Assembly (NCBI RefSeq): GCF_035582795.1
Contig: NC_134366.1
Span: 111,156,256 to 111,220,255 of the forward strand
Reading direction: 5' to 3'
Origin: Mycteria americana
Taxonomy: Eukaryota; Chordata; Aves; Ciconiiformes; Ciconiidae
DNA: 64,000 nt
Shown here in pieces: positions 35,714-47,900 of the stretch. A model generated the notes under the pieces. It was not told the DNA's origin. It saw only the letters and a list, made by a program, of their open reading frames with translations, and ran no database searches. Position 1 is the stretch's first letter. Each line of letters opens with the position of its first letter. The translations under genes were made by a program, and so were the position numbers.

Positions 35714-36560
35714 TGCACGCCGTGAGGGACAGCAGCGTACGACCAGAGACTGTGTGGACACAGAGTACCCGTGGGAGGCTGACATGGAGAGTGCCCAGCG
35801 TCGCAGATGGAGTGAGAGTCCACTTCACTCATAAGAGAGAAGTAAAAATATAGTTTATTGATACAGAATAGGGAGTTAACAAAGTTCAATGCAACAGTGT
35901 TTTAACAAGATTCGATGGCGAGGCACACTTGATCATTTACTCCGTAGAGGACAGGGTCAGACAAAATTGTCAGGGAGACCCTCCCGTTGAGTCACGAGGT
36001 TCAGAAAAGGATCCCCTTGCTTTCTAAGCTCCTTCTCAGAGAGGAGTCTAGGTGTGGCTAGATCCAGTCCTAGTCCCAGACTTGGTCAACTGTTTACGTC
36101 TAAAGGATTATATATGTGCGCAATCAGTCCTTTATATCACTTAGCTAAGATTTCAAAGTTTAGCATGCTATTAGTCACTTACCGAGGATCTGTTGCAGCA
36201 AGGAATCTCTCAACCTCAAGGAGTAACCTTGAGAGGCATCCCTGCCCAAGGGGAGATCCTGGCAGGCAGCCTGCTGCTGTGCAGGAGAGCCTAAAGGGCT
36301 CTTGGGCTGCTCACTATTTATGGGGATAAGATGATTGACCCATAGTCATATTTGCATGCCGACCACAGATTTTAGTTTCTCCAGTGGGCGCATTGCACAA
36401 TAGCTCTAGGCTATTGTGTTGTTATCTGTCTCCTGAATCCACTTTGAGCTGGATGCAGCCATCATGACCAGATGCATCCATTAGATCACCACTGGTGGTT
36501 ATCACCTGAGCAGGGTTGCAGGAGATAAAGGTCAGGGGAAGCACACCATCACACCCAGCC
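35714..36560 (-). mobile_element. Endogenous retrovirus LTR, minus strand (right boundary uncertain)
   Basis: Read on the minus strand the element ends GACAGCAGC-like sequence then CGGCGTGCA at 35714. AATAAA is at 35854-35859, a TATA-like ATATATAA near 36105, and a CATAAATAG box near 36320. A segment at about 35980-36095 is closely similar to the LTR at 27998. The upstream end is probably near 36553-36580, where the minus strand reads TGTGATGGTGTGC, but no matching target duplication to the left flank ATTAA was found. No coding region remains, so it is probably a solo LTR. Confidence 0.75.
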
Positions 36561-36954
36561 ACACCTTCACTAGTGGCTCATGCCTGATTAGAGAGCAGGT
36601 AATTTACACCTTGCTCAAGGTGTCTCTTGTGCAGATTTCCTTGGATACAAGAAGGTGTAAACGCAGGGGAACAAGGTTAGAATTCAAAAATTTTGAGAAA
36701 CTGGAGATATGGATGACTTTTATCATGGAGATAAAAGAAAGGTGGTACAGTTGGGCAGGAGTTACTGAGTACCATCACTGCACAGGGAACAGCTGTTTCT
36801 CTTCTGCAGGAAAAGATCAGAGGACGTTTGGGGATTGGAGGTCCAACAGTGCTGCAATACCATACCAAGGATAGGAAGCAATGGAAGAGACTGCATGCGT
36901 GGTTGTGGAGCTGCCACAGCCAAAGGTCTTCAGGTTAGACAGCTTATTTTTAGG

Positions 36955-37010
36955 TGTAATTTTCCCTGGCCTTGAAGCAGGGCTGAGACTAGCTGACCTC
37001 GTGGTCTTTT
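36955..37010 (+). mobile_element. Possible CR1 remnant
   Basis: CTTGAAGCAGGGCTGAGACT followed by AGCTGACCTCGTGGTCTTTT resembles the AGCAGGGTTGGACTAGATGA-type clause of CR1 3' ends in order and spacing. It is short and diverged, so this is tentative. Confidence 0.35.
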
Positions 37011-37734
37011 ACTGCCTCATGGCTACATGAATGATGTTTCCTGTGGTTAAATCGTAATGTCTGATGCCTGAGGAAGAGGTGTTGGCATTGTGGTCCCAGA
37101 GTGATTCATGTAAAGAGTCAATCAAAAATGAAATGTAAGGAAATGAAATGGGGCATCTCTAGTCCTGGTTAATTTGATAAGTGCAGAGAACTGAGTGATT
37201 AAATGATGGATTAGATACCAAAATTTTTAATGAGTTAGGAATTAGTCACCAGTTGCTAAATTTTAAAACACTGGATAGGCAGCCTGGTTCGCATAAATGG
37301 CTTGTATCCTGATTAACCACTTTCTTGTATATTATCCTTGGTTCGGTAGGAAAGGCTTGATGCAAAGTGCTAAAGGGGGATTAGCTGTGAACAAATTTTT
37401 AGTTGACCCTGACTTGTACAGTCACTTGCCACTGGCTAAACCCTGCCCTGTGGCTGTGTCCATTGAGACGACCTGAGAGAAGGGGCAAGGTGGGGCTGAA
37501 GGGATAGTGAGCTTTCAGACAGCTGTCCGGGACTTACCGAACACAGTTTTGGAGGGTGGCATTGCCATCACGTGCCGCTCTGGTAAGGGAGTCCATGCTC
37601 CATGTGTACCCTGGGACCACCTGCAGCTTGGTGGGGAAAGCACCGCCCTGCCTCCAGCCTCTGGGCCGTGGCAGCAGGGCTGAGATGTGGTGTGGGCAAG
37701 ACAACTGATGTGGTTTAAGCATCTTGGTTCCGGC

Positions 37735-37870
37735 AGTTCTTGGAGGTTTTCAAGACCCAACAGGACAAAGCCCTCAGCAACCAGGTCTAACCTCAGAGCT
37801 ATGGGCAGGAGGTTGGACCGAGACGTCCTGAGCTCCCTTCCAGCCTGAATGGTCCTGCGAGTCTGTGACC
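37735..37870 (+). mobile_element. CR1 LINE 3' fragment
   Basis: TGGAGGTTTTCAAGACCCAA, GGACAAAGCCCTCAGCAACC, AGGTCTAACCTCAGAGCT, GGGCAGGAGGTTGGACCGAG and CTCCCTTCCAGCCTGAATGG follow the canonical CR1 3' order. The end GTCCTGCGAGTCTGTGACC is a decayed octamer tail. Same subfamily style as the copy at 41845. Confidence 0.9.
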
Positions 37871-38350
37871 AAGTCCTGGGCTGCTCTGCAAGTACCTCCA
37901 GCCCGCCCAGATCACATCGTTTGTATACCTTCTCTTCCTTTTCCCTATTTCTTGATCACTTTTTTTAGCTGCCCTTTTACACCCCTTTCTCCACCTCCCC
38001 CTATCTCCACTTCAATGAACAGCCTGCCCAATCACTTTTTCGTCATCACTCCCAGTTTCGCTGCATCCCACCTCAATTTTGCTATTTGTGATAACGTGAC
38101 TGAGATAACGTCAGCCTTGGAGGGCATTACTGAGGTGGATCCCCAGGCCTTGTTGGCCTTGCGAGGTACGAAAGTCCCCGGCGCAACCTTCAGCTTTGGC
38201 CTTTTCTCGCACACCTTCCCCTTAGCCCCCTGTGAAACCCACCCATCCCTCCAGACTTTCCCCCGCACTTTTGCCAGTTTCTCCCACTGTCATTTGTCAC
38301 CTCCAGCAATTTCTCATGTCACCTCCAGTAATTTCTCCACATCCTGCTGA
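37865..38350 (+). other. Pyrimidine-rich stretch with a 161-codon open frame
   Basis: Starts directly after the CR1 fragment and continues as C/T-rich DNA to about 38500. The ATG frame stays open for 161 codons and an overlapping frame (38232-38570) is open for 112. The product would be rich in Ser, Pro, Phe and Leu with no recognisable domain, and no splice context or promoter is evident. Compositional skew is the likeliest explanation; coding function is not supported. Confidence 0.5.
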
Positions 38351-38639
38351 GACAGCGTCAGCGCGGGCCAGGGACCGGCTGTCTACCTGCAGCCCTGATA
38401 CATCATCTCATTCCTTCCTTGAGCTTGCTGCTTCGGTGACCTGCCTCTCCCCCAGCCCCCATCCCTCTCCACACACATTATACTCTTATTATTTAATGTG
38501 TTTTCATCCACAGAATACTCGGGATGTGCAGAAAGACAGGGCTAACAAATATTTAAAGAGCTTCCACTGACTTCTTTATGTGTTTTGAAAAGCAGTATTT
38601 TCTGCAAGCCCAGTAAGGGGATGTGGGAGAAGGAGGGGC

Positions 38640-38757
38640 ATTATGCGTAGGGGCATGGTTTGCTGGTGGACTTGGCAGTGCTAGGTTAACGGTTGGACCT
38701 GAGGATCTTGGAGGTCTTTTCCAACCTAAATGATTCTGATTCTATAATTACAGTTGC
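38640..38757 (+). mobile_element. CR1 LINE 3' end
   Basis: GGGGCATGGTTTGCTGGTGG, ACTTGGCAGTGCTAGGTTAA, CGGTTGGACCTGAGGATCTT and GGAGGTCTTTTCCAACCTAA followed by ATGATTCTGATTCTATAA. Same broad subfamily as the copies at 24.5 and 27.8 kb but more diverged. About 118 bp, 5'-truncated. Confidence 0.92.
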
Positions 38758-41700
38758 CAGATACTATGCACATCCTGTGCGCTGTGGTCATCACAATTAG
38801 GAAAAAACCCACTACCCTGATAATTTTAAATTTCAGTCTCAGTGGTTATGAGATATTTATGCGAACACATAACAGTCACAGCAAAAACATCTCCCAAAGC
38901 TGGAAGGGTGCAGAATCTGAAAAATAATCAGCATCACTTTGGCAAGACCTGAAAATCATTAACTATTTAAACTAGTCTCTCTGAGGATTTTAATTATATT
39001 TAAAGAGCAATTCTTCTCTTGCACATGACAGCAAGAATGGTGTCTTCTGTGTCAGTAAATTTGCATCCAGGCTGTATGTGAAGTCAATTATGCATATTTT
39101 AGAAATTAAAATAAATTATTTCTGGCTTTTAGAGTTGTTAGCATCACAATACTGACGTAAAAAGACCTGTCTGTAATTAGATCTTTTTCATTCCCTCTGA
39201 TGAGATCACATCTTCAAATGTTAATTTTGGATATATTACCATATAAAACTCCAGGGCACTTCACTTTTTTTTTTTTTTTCAGCAGCATATTAAATGTGTA
39301 TTTTCTCAGCTTTACTTGCAATAACTGGGGATTTTTGTGTAAAAAAGCCCTAATGTACGCAAGACCCATAAGCTAAAAGCTCAGAACAAATTCTTTTTCT
39401 CCTGCAAGTGCACTCGGGACCAGAACTGATCTTGTATTGCAATCAGGAAGCCAGTCAAAAACTTTCAAGCCACTTCACAGTTTTCAGCGTAAATAGCTTA
39501 ACGAAGAGTAGGGTACAGTTGGTGCTGCTGGAACATGGAAACCTTCTCTCCTGTGAGACCTTAATTAATGAAGATAAAAAAAAAAGAAAAAACCCTAATT
39601 TGACGGCTCTCTGGCAGGCTTTGCAGGGCTGACTATGTAAGAATTGTTTGACCTTGTAAACTCAGCAGATTTAAAATGCATTTGACAGACAGCGTAAGTA
39701 CTCAACCTCATTCCCATACTTGCTTAAAACCGTCTGTTCAAAACAAACTTGCTTCTTCAGGTATATATAAACCTTCATTAAAAATGTATCAGAGGTTTTA
39801 CTTGAGTAGATTTTGATCAAATTAATTTTTTTGCTGAATTGTATCCAAAATACCTATTTTGTGTCTGTACCTTTCTTGAACTACATCCACACAATGCTGT
39901 ATGATTTCAATTTCTTTAAGGCAAGAATTGTTCTCCTAAAACCATTTTGACTTAAGGCATGCAGTAGCATTCCTTAAATCAGGAAACTCAGACCAACCTC
40001 TAAATGCTTTAGCGCTTTACATTTTAGCAGCAAGATGCCAAAGCAGCTTTGCTTGGTGTGTCGAAAATTGCCATGTCAGGGAACAACAAGAAGAACAGAC
40101 CACAAAAGCTTTAGATAAATACAAGGAGAGGAAAGCTGTGAAATGCGTTTCAGTGGATATTCACATGTGTCAAAGTACTATAAGGCAAGCCGTACGAAAC
40201 TGAGTGTAAAAATAAGCAGCTCCCAGGGATGAGTGGTGTGTCACTGCATATGTTCTGGAGAAGGGTGTAAAACACAACCGGGCTGAAACGTCCCAAATGA
40301 ATAACCGTGATTTATGCAACTAAAGAATAGGATCCAAAATGCTCCTCATCTGAACTGATTCCTGATAAATAAACTGAGAAACAGGATGGACTCCACTAGG
40401 CAAGCAGCTACCGCTGCTGCCCTTCTAGCAAAAGAAAGGAGCTATTAACTTTCTGCTAGCAACATACAAAGGAATAACATGTTTCTGTGCCCCAAACTAC
40501 CAAATCAATCACATATAAAAACAGTCCAGCAATTCTTTTTCTTTGGGATTTATTCTCTTCTGTTATTTGCAGGTAGCAAACTGCCATCCCAGGCCTTGGC
40601 AGGAGCTAGGAGTGAACCAGGCAACCCATCACCTCCAAGGGACATGGCCGAGATAAATGCTATCAAACTTTCTTTGCAGTATGGCAGTAGATACGGCACC
40701 AGTTCAGTCTCACAAGCGGCACATCTATAAGCTGGTGAACAATATGAGTTAATGGTGAATTTGAGACAGTGTTTTCTCTCAAACACAGGTTAAAAATAGT
40801 CTTTACCTGCAGCTGAAAAATATTCAAGGTAACAGCAATACAAATACATGGATTTTGCAGGCAGAATGAATTACCCTAACAATTGGGACTTAATTTTCAT
40901 AAATAAAAAGCATTTTTGTAAGCATTTTTTATTAGATCAAAAGTTGATATCCTCCATGAAATTAAAGCAAGCAAAGTGAGCTTGTTCATATTTGCACAGG
41001 ATGGATTCTGAGACGTCTGTTCCACTCTGTGTATGTCCTAGAGAAGGTGCTTCAGTTCCCTTCAGGTTTCTGGGCAGACCTCTCTTGTGGCCTTCAAAAG
41101 TAGTTATTTTATAACATTGCTAGGGGCCTTTGCTATAGCAGTGATGAATTTTAAATTATGAGCATTTTTAAGCTAAATTGCCCCCTTTTCCTGTTCAACA
41201 TGGCAGTATAGATTTTTCTGGAAGACCAAATTTAGTATAAAATCATGTAAAGTTTCTGTAGTAGGAATGTTTATTCATTCATAGGATTTTACCTTTTTGG
41301 AAAAAAAAATTATTTGATGTGTTCCTTTTGTGCAAACTTCTTACCCAGAAGGTCATACACGAACCTGTATTTTGCTAGACCTGTGTTATTTTCTGTTAGG
41401 CAATGATTTGGCTGCCCTTAATCCAGTCATATTCGAATATGTCCTTTCTGTCATATCTGTCATCTCAGACACCGGGTACTGTTGGTCTATGGGCTCACTA
41501 GTGTACATTTTTTAATTAAACAAAAGAAGAAATGGAACAATCCAGGAAAGGAAAGGAAGAAATTCTGTTGTAGCTCCTCAGCGGTACAAAATCGTGGTTG
41601 GTATGACTACGTTAGAGAGGCACTGACACCCTCTCTCCCAGTACAGCACTGGGGCATCAGGTGAAGCTGCCTGGGGCCACGCGCGAAGGACAAGAACGAA

Positions 41701-41844
41701 GGCAGCCCTTGATGCCCCAGCTGGTGGAGCACCACTGGAGACGAGATCCTGGCCGAGGCGGTTTGAATCGGTACAGCTTCTTCTCTTGTTTTTCTCTTTC
41801 CCTTACTTTGAGGGGGAAAAAAATCCATTGTGGTAAGAAGTGGA
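38758..41844. other. Intergenic AT-rich DNA, no gene recognised
   Basis: Contains a T17-type run near 39266 and stretches of AT-rich, low-CpG DNA with homeodomain-like TAATT motifs (about 38820-39190). No exon-like structure was recognised. Confidence 0.6.
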
Positions 41845-41962
41845 TGAAGCAGACAAAGCCCTGAGCAACCCGGTCTGAGCTCGGAGCTGGCCCCACTGCA
41901 AGCAAGAGGTTGGACTGAGGTGCCCTGAGCTCCCATCCAGCCGGAACTATCCTGTGATCCCA
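41845..41962 (+). mobile_element. CR1 LINE 3' fragment
   Basis: CAGACAAAGCCCTGAGCAAC, CCGGTCTGAGCTCGGAGCTG, GCAAGAGGTTGGACTGAGG and CTCCCATCCAGCCGGAACTA with end CCTGTGATCCC. Canonical CR1 order. The minus-strand ORFs at 41607-42001 run antisense across it and are not genes. Confidence 0.9.
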
Positions 41963-44900
41963 AAGGACAATTTGTTTCATGTGAAATGACTCTTCAGCCA
42001 TTTATACAAAGAAGTTATGCGATGTGATGCAAAATTTTGTAAGGGTAACTTTGGGTGAAAAATAATTCGATTCAGTGGCTGTTTAAGAACTTTCCCACTG
42101 TTTATGAAAATTAATTTTTCTTTAAATTCTAATTAAATAACTTCTGGTGACCTTCTAGTGTATCTCGGGTATAAGAATCCCCTAACATTTATCTGCCCTT
42201 GTTTTGTAATTTCTTCAGGGAAAAGATGATCCTGTTTTACGTTTCTGGAAAGTCCCTAGCTGTTGTTGATAAACATGCTGCAGATATTTTAGTTACAACA
42301 AATTTTCGACATAGTTTGTTTCATTTATTACCACTTACCATTTGTTTGGATATTGGCAGTGATGGCTGGGGGTGTGGGATGTGTTAGCTTCAGATTGCTT
42401 TTATAAGACTAGTCTTTCTCTTCCATGACTTCTCAGATCTAAAAGCGCAGTTTGCAGTTTTGGGATACAGTTGAAGCTGAAAGGGTGGGCGTGCGTGTTC
42501 TGGCTTTCTGCAACAAACACTCCGTTGTGCAAGTACAGCGAAAGCTCTTTGGATTTTAAATTCTCGGCAACGTGTGAAGCTAAATACACCCTGAGAACAG
42601 CTACTCAGAAAAGACTGAGTAATTGCCTTAATCAGACTTGAAAGGAGCCGTGGCTGGTGCCTGCAAAGCAGAGGGGAAGCGTTGGCAAGGGTGAGGGCAT
42701 TGCTGTTGCCTTCCCTGGGGCATTAGGTATGATAACCTAATGTGTGCGTGGGTAAGACCCATTCGTTTCCAGATTTTGTTGTGAGGCGACGCATCCTGGT
42801 GAGTGCAAAATGTGTTGGGTGGTTTTGTATATGTTGTTCTGACACACTTTGGTTGCACTGACCTTGTGGTGTCCTATGGGTACGTCACCTATAATGATCA
42901 GTTTAAGGTCTAAGCATTAAGGTCAAAGGCAGTGTTAACAGCGGATTCCAGCAAAAGTCTTCGATGAAACAGAGGCAGACTGTAGCTGTGGGGGATTTGA
43001 ATTGCAGACATGCAGGTTGTGTGGTCTGTGAATATAGAAAACATTGGTGGGTGCCCTCCCTGCCCTGTGCAAAAGTGACAGATCCCACAGAGAGTCTGCA
43101 CGGGCTTTTGGGCAAAGTTGGAGGAAAACTGTTGAGCGTAGTTTCTGTGGGTGCTGATGACTTCTTCAACTGAAGTCCATTTTGATTTTATCTGAGCTTT
43201 TGCCTATACAGTACGAAGTGTTTGTACTGGGTTAAGAGCATGATATCTGGCCTGAGCCACAGTAAGATTCAACATTGGCATGGCACGATGCTAACACATC
43301 CATGCTGCTTCGGCTGTCTCAGCTTTTGCAGATATCTCCCCAGTACCATGTTACAGAGTGAAGACATATCCTTAGTTTTACATGCTACCACAATGCTCTT
43401 GGAGGTATACACCTTCAGCATATATGTGCCCTGTGTTCTTTTTAACCCCTTTTGGGTGTACAGAAGAAGAGCTGGCTGGTTTCAGTACTTGCTTGTTGCA
43501 ACCTTTTGCACAACTGTTTTTCAGTGAAACACCAATTTATATTTGCCAAACACTCTCCTCCCATGTTCTAGTAGCAAAGCAAAGCAATTCTTGCAAGCGT
43601 TTAGTCATAAAGGGGTAGGGTATTCCCAGCTACTGCTTTGGAATATAGGCATAACATATCTGCCACAATTGCAAATAAAACATTAAACCCTATGGTATAA
43701 AAGGAATCAGATGCTTGTTCAAGAATTGGTAGTGTAAAGCTTTCATTTATTACGACTGCCAGGAAAGAGTCGAGGTGAAAGTCTTAATCTGAGTGAGTCC
43801 CTTAGTAATGAACCCTCATTTAAAAAATGAGGGTTCAATCTTCTAATTGAACCCTCTCATAACCTTCAATCTCTGTATATTTACAGAATGCCCATGTAAA
43901 GACTCAAAGGACAAGAGGAGTTTGAATTTAATCTTCTTCCCTTGCTCTTCTTTGTGAAAGAAGGAAGAGCATGGAGCTGTATGCCCAGGCCAGTGACACA
44001 CAGCCATCCCGGTGCCCAGGGCAGCCTGAACAGCAGCAGGAGACCAAGTGCTTCACCTGCCTGGGTGCAAACTCCCTGTTCCCTCAGCTGTGCAGAGATA
44101 CACAGCATCACAGATAAGGGCAAGGGACTGCTGCTAGCGTGGCTTCATCGTGGGAAACGAGAATAAAAGTTGTGAGTGAAAAATGGAATTGTGTTGCTGG
44201 AAATACCCTAGCTTTAATAAGGTATTCACTAGTTGAAAAAATGGATGACTGCACTTCAGGAGATTTGCAGAGGATTGTACAAGCACTAAAAGCTGCTATG
44301 GTTTCATTTAATAGTCTTAACATTTTCTCCTAACAGACTAAGAATTGCATTAAGAAACATTGCATAGGTTGTATATTCAGTATAAGGTCATGTAAACTAG
44401 TGTGCACTTTCTCTTGAATTTTGCCATGATGCACTAAAACATTTTGCATCTACATTAGAAAAAAAGTACGTGTTTTGAACTAATAGGCTACTTCTGCTTT
44501 AATGGTGGCATGACAGAGAAGGATTAAAAGTTATTATGTCTCAATAGTTACTATGTTTTCATGTGTACATTCCTGATGGTTATTGTGCAATGCAACACAT
44601 TTTAGTTAGCATGTTTGCAGTTATGCCAATGTAGCTATTTCCAATTCTTTCTCCCTGTGTTATTCAGGATGGGTGCCTGCAGGCTGACCTGCCAGGATGA
44701 ACTCCAGGCAAGTCAGCAGTTAAATATCTGGGAAGAGCCATCCAGGCAGAGGTAGCTCAGCTAAGTCAGTAGGAATTTTGCCATTGACTTACATTGACTC
44801 TAAGGTACTACCCATGGACTTCGAAAGACATTTCTTCAGCTGTCAAAAACTGTTAGGCATAACCAACTCAACAGCTCATTCCTTTGCCTGCTACGGCCCC

Positions 44901-47900
44901 TTCGTCGCTATGTTAATCTCAGTTATAACAGAAGATTTGTGCTTAATCTGTTTCCTGTTCACACACAAAAACTTCGAGTTATTTGCTTTAGCCAGAGTTA
45001 ATATTATCCTCTTAGGGGCTATGCGAATTTGGTTTGAGTCATAGTTTGTTGACATACAGCATGGAAAGAAAAATAGTCTAGCCAAGTCTGCTGGGCATCA
45101 GGAAAAGTTTGTAAACTCGTCAGCCTTGTTTGGAAGCTGTTTTCCAAAAACAGTATGTACAGTATGTAGCTGTAGCTATGTAAAAAGTGATGCATGATGT
45201 AGACAAAAGCACTATGAAATCCTATACCTGCTTTTTGTAAAGATCAGCTGAACAAGTTAGGTTATGAATAGAGAAAAAATATTGGTCTTGTTCAGAAAAA
45301 AACAAAGAAACTGCATTTCCAGCTACCTTTCATCTATTTTTCATTCAAATAAAATGCCTGTCATTGCAACACTACGATGTAGTGTGAAGCATTAAATAAC
45401 CACAAAACAGTTTCGAAGCAAAGACATAATTCACAGGTCTGATTGATTTTATGTGGTGATGAATCCCAAAGAAAATGGAGCATCAGCAGATCTGAGGCAG
45501 CAGGCATCACCGTGTAGAGTCAGTTGATGTGAACCCTCCTGCTGTCAATAAACTTCAAGCTTTCTTCTGCCTGTCATAAATTCTAAAGAAACCACCAAAT
45601 GGAAGAATTTTTTCCATTTCTAGAGAAGAAATGAACTTAGATATTTTCTGTACTTCTATGAGAAAGAAGCAGCCTAGCTCCACTTCTTTAGGAATTGCCA
45701 TATGATTTTCATTGCTCTGTGCAGCCTCAAAGACGCCTGTTCCATAGCCGACACGTGTGATTAAGCAACATCAGTGGAACCAAAACAATGAAGATTAAAC
45801 AATGAAATTATACTTTCAGTTATAAATAATCCTCATGTTGTCTACCAAGAGTTCTTATATCAAAAAGAAAGACTTGAAGTATCTAATCTACTTTTCCTAC
45901 TTTATTTTCTTGGCTACTCCTTGAGTTTGATTAAACTTTGATAATAAAAATGAACTTTTCTTTCCCTTTTATTTATATACTTTTACTTGCAGTACTACTC
46001 TTTTTTGAAGCGATGTGCATAAATCTTCTGTTTCTGGAGTCAAGTGATTTATCCAAGATTCTCAGATTACAGGTTTGTAGGCTGTGTGATGAAAATCAGA
46101 GCATATTAAAATTTAATTCAAAGCCTAAGAATCTAAATAAGGAAAATAAAAGGATAAGAAATTTGTGAATAGGTGGTGTTAGCATCACGGTTTATTTGTA
46201 ACAAATTAAAACAATCACTTCATAAAAAAAATTGTGTTACGGTTGATAAAACTCCGTTGTCTTAAGAGGGTATTATTTTTTTCAAAAAGTCTTAAATTCT
46301 GGGCTTGCAAAATCTAGAAATGTCCTTTGAAACATAACATTTATTCCTTATGGAGATTCTTCTTTTCCAAAGTTTTCAGTCAAACAACTTAAGACAAGAA
46401 GACTTCTTATGTGGATCATGAGGAACCTGAAGAGACATCAAGACCACCGAGTAAGAAAGTCCTGCAGAGACACATGAATATTTGGAATAGATGAGGTTGG
46501 ACGTAAGAATTCTACTGACACTTTCAAAGTCTGAAGACAGCAGATAATGAGAGATCCTGAAACCATTTACCTTTTCAAATAGGCTACTTAATTAATGGTC
46601 TTCCAGAGTAGATAGATAAGAGAAAAGTTTAGAAGTGTTATGTTTTACAGCTCTTCACTAAGCTCTGGAGTGCTAGAGATAACTGTGAACATAATAATGT
46701 AATTATTAATAATTTTAGTAACTACTAAAATATTATTTACAGAAGTCTGAAAATCAGTTGCTGTAAGCCACAGACGTTCAGGTAGTAGCAGAGAGACAGA
46801 CAGTTGTATCACTGAAATCATTAATGAACACTCACGTGAGTACATCAGGTGCTGAATATTGGCATTGACTACCCGGGCAGGGAACCCTGGCTCCTTCCAG
46901 CTCTGCATGAAAGTGGTAACAGGGCAAGTCAGAGCAGAAGACAGAAAAGAGCAGGAAAAACAGTTCCTCAGGCTGTGTGATAGCATAATTCAAATTTACA
47001 GTGAAAAATGTTCACTGTTTTCAGCACTGTTAGGTGAAGAAATCAGTAATACATTCAGCATACAACCACTGCTGCTCATGAGAGATAAATGCTGAATATG
47101 GCTGGACCTGTTTCCAGTAAAGCAATTATTTGTATTTTTTGTTCATCGCTCAATTGCAGACTGGCATCAGGAGGACCAAAAAGACATCAAGACTGACAGA
47201 ATATAACATGTGGGATAAAAAGTCTCGTTCTTTATTCCTAAGTAACTTCTCCCTAATGTCTGTACTTGTGCATCTCACTGCTACTGGCTCTTCTCTGACA
47301 GATGTCATTTTCTGATGCTTGCTTTATAGCTGTTCAGCACTTTTATTGCCCTACCATCTGTTCTAACCAGCTAAAGACACTTTTATTCTCAATTTTTCTT
47401 CAGGGATGTAGAAAAGGCATCTGCCTCTGAACATTTAAAATTTCCTAATATACATTTACAAATTATTTAGGCAAAATAACTCAGATACATTTTCAGTAGG
47501 ATTTACAGATGTCTGCCAAAAATATAATTTGCTTACACCTTTAAATAAAACATCGTTGAAATCTGACATGCATGCCAACATGGAAAACTGCTTATTTTGT
47601 ATAAGAAATTAATAAAGTTAGGCTTGAAATTAGTGGAGTTCTTAACCCAAATCCTTACTTTTAAACATGCTCTTGCATATTTTGCTGAATGAGGACCCTG
47701 AAATAACTTCGTATTGCGTTTTTTTGAATCTGTAGTCTGAACAGGGCTAAATCTACAGAACACATTTTACCAAGACTTTCCATCACAAAGCTCTGTGTAA
47801 ACACCGATTAATCCAGTTACCACATTGGGAACTCTGAGGTGGAAAAAGAGACTTGTTAAAGGCATCAGAGTGGATTTAATGAGTCTAAGCTGGGCTTAAA

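Noticed and set aside
41607..42001. Two minus-strand ORFs of 118 and 114 codons
   Set aside because: They run antisense through a CR1 fragment and overlap each other in different frames.
46645..47095. 113-codon minus ORF and 78-codon plus ORF
   Set aside because: They overlap on opposite strands, match nothing known, and have ordinary AT-rich composition.
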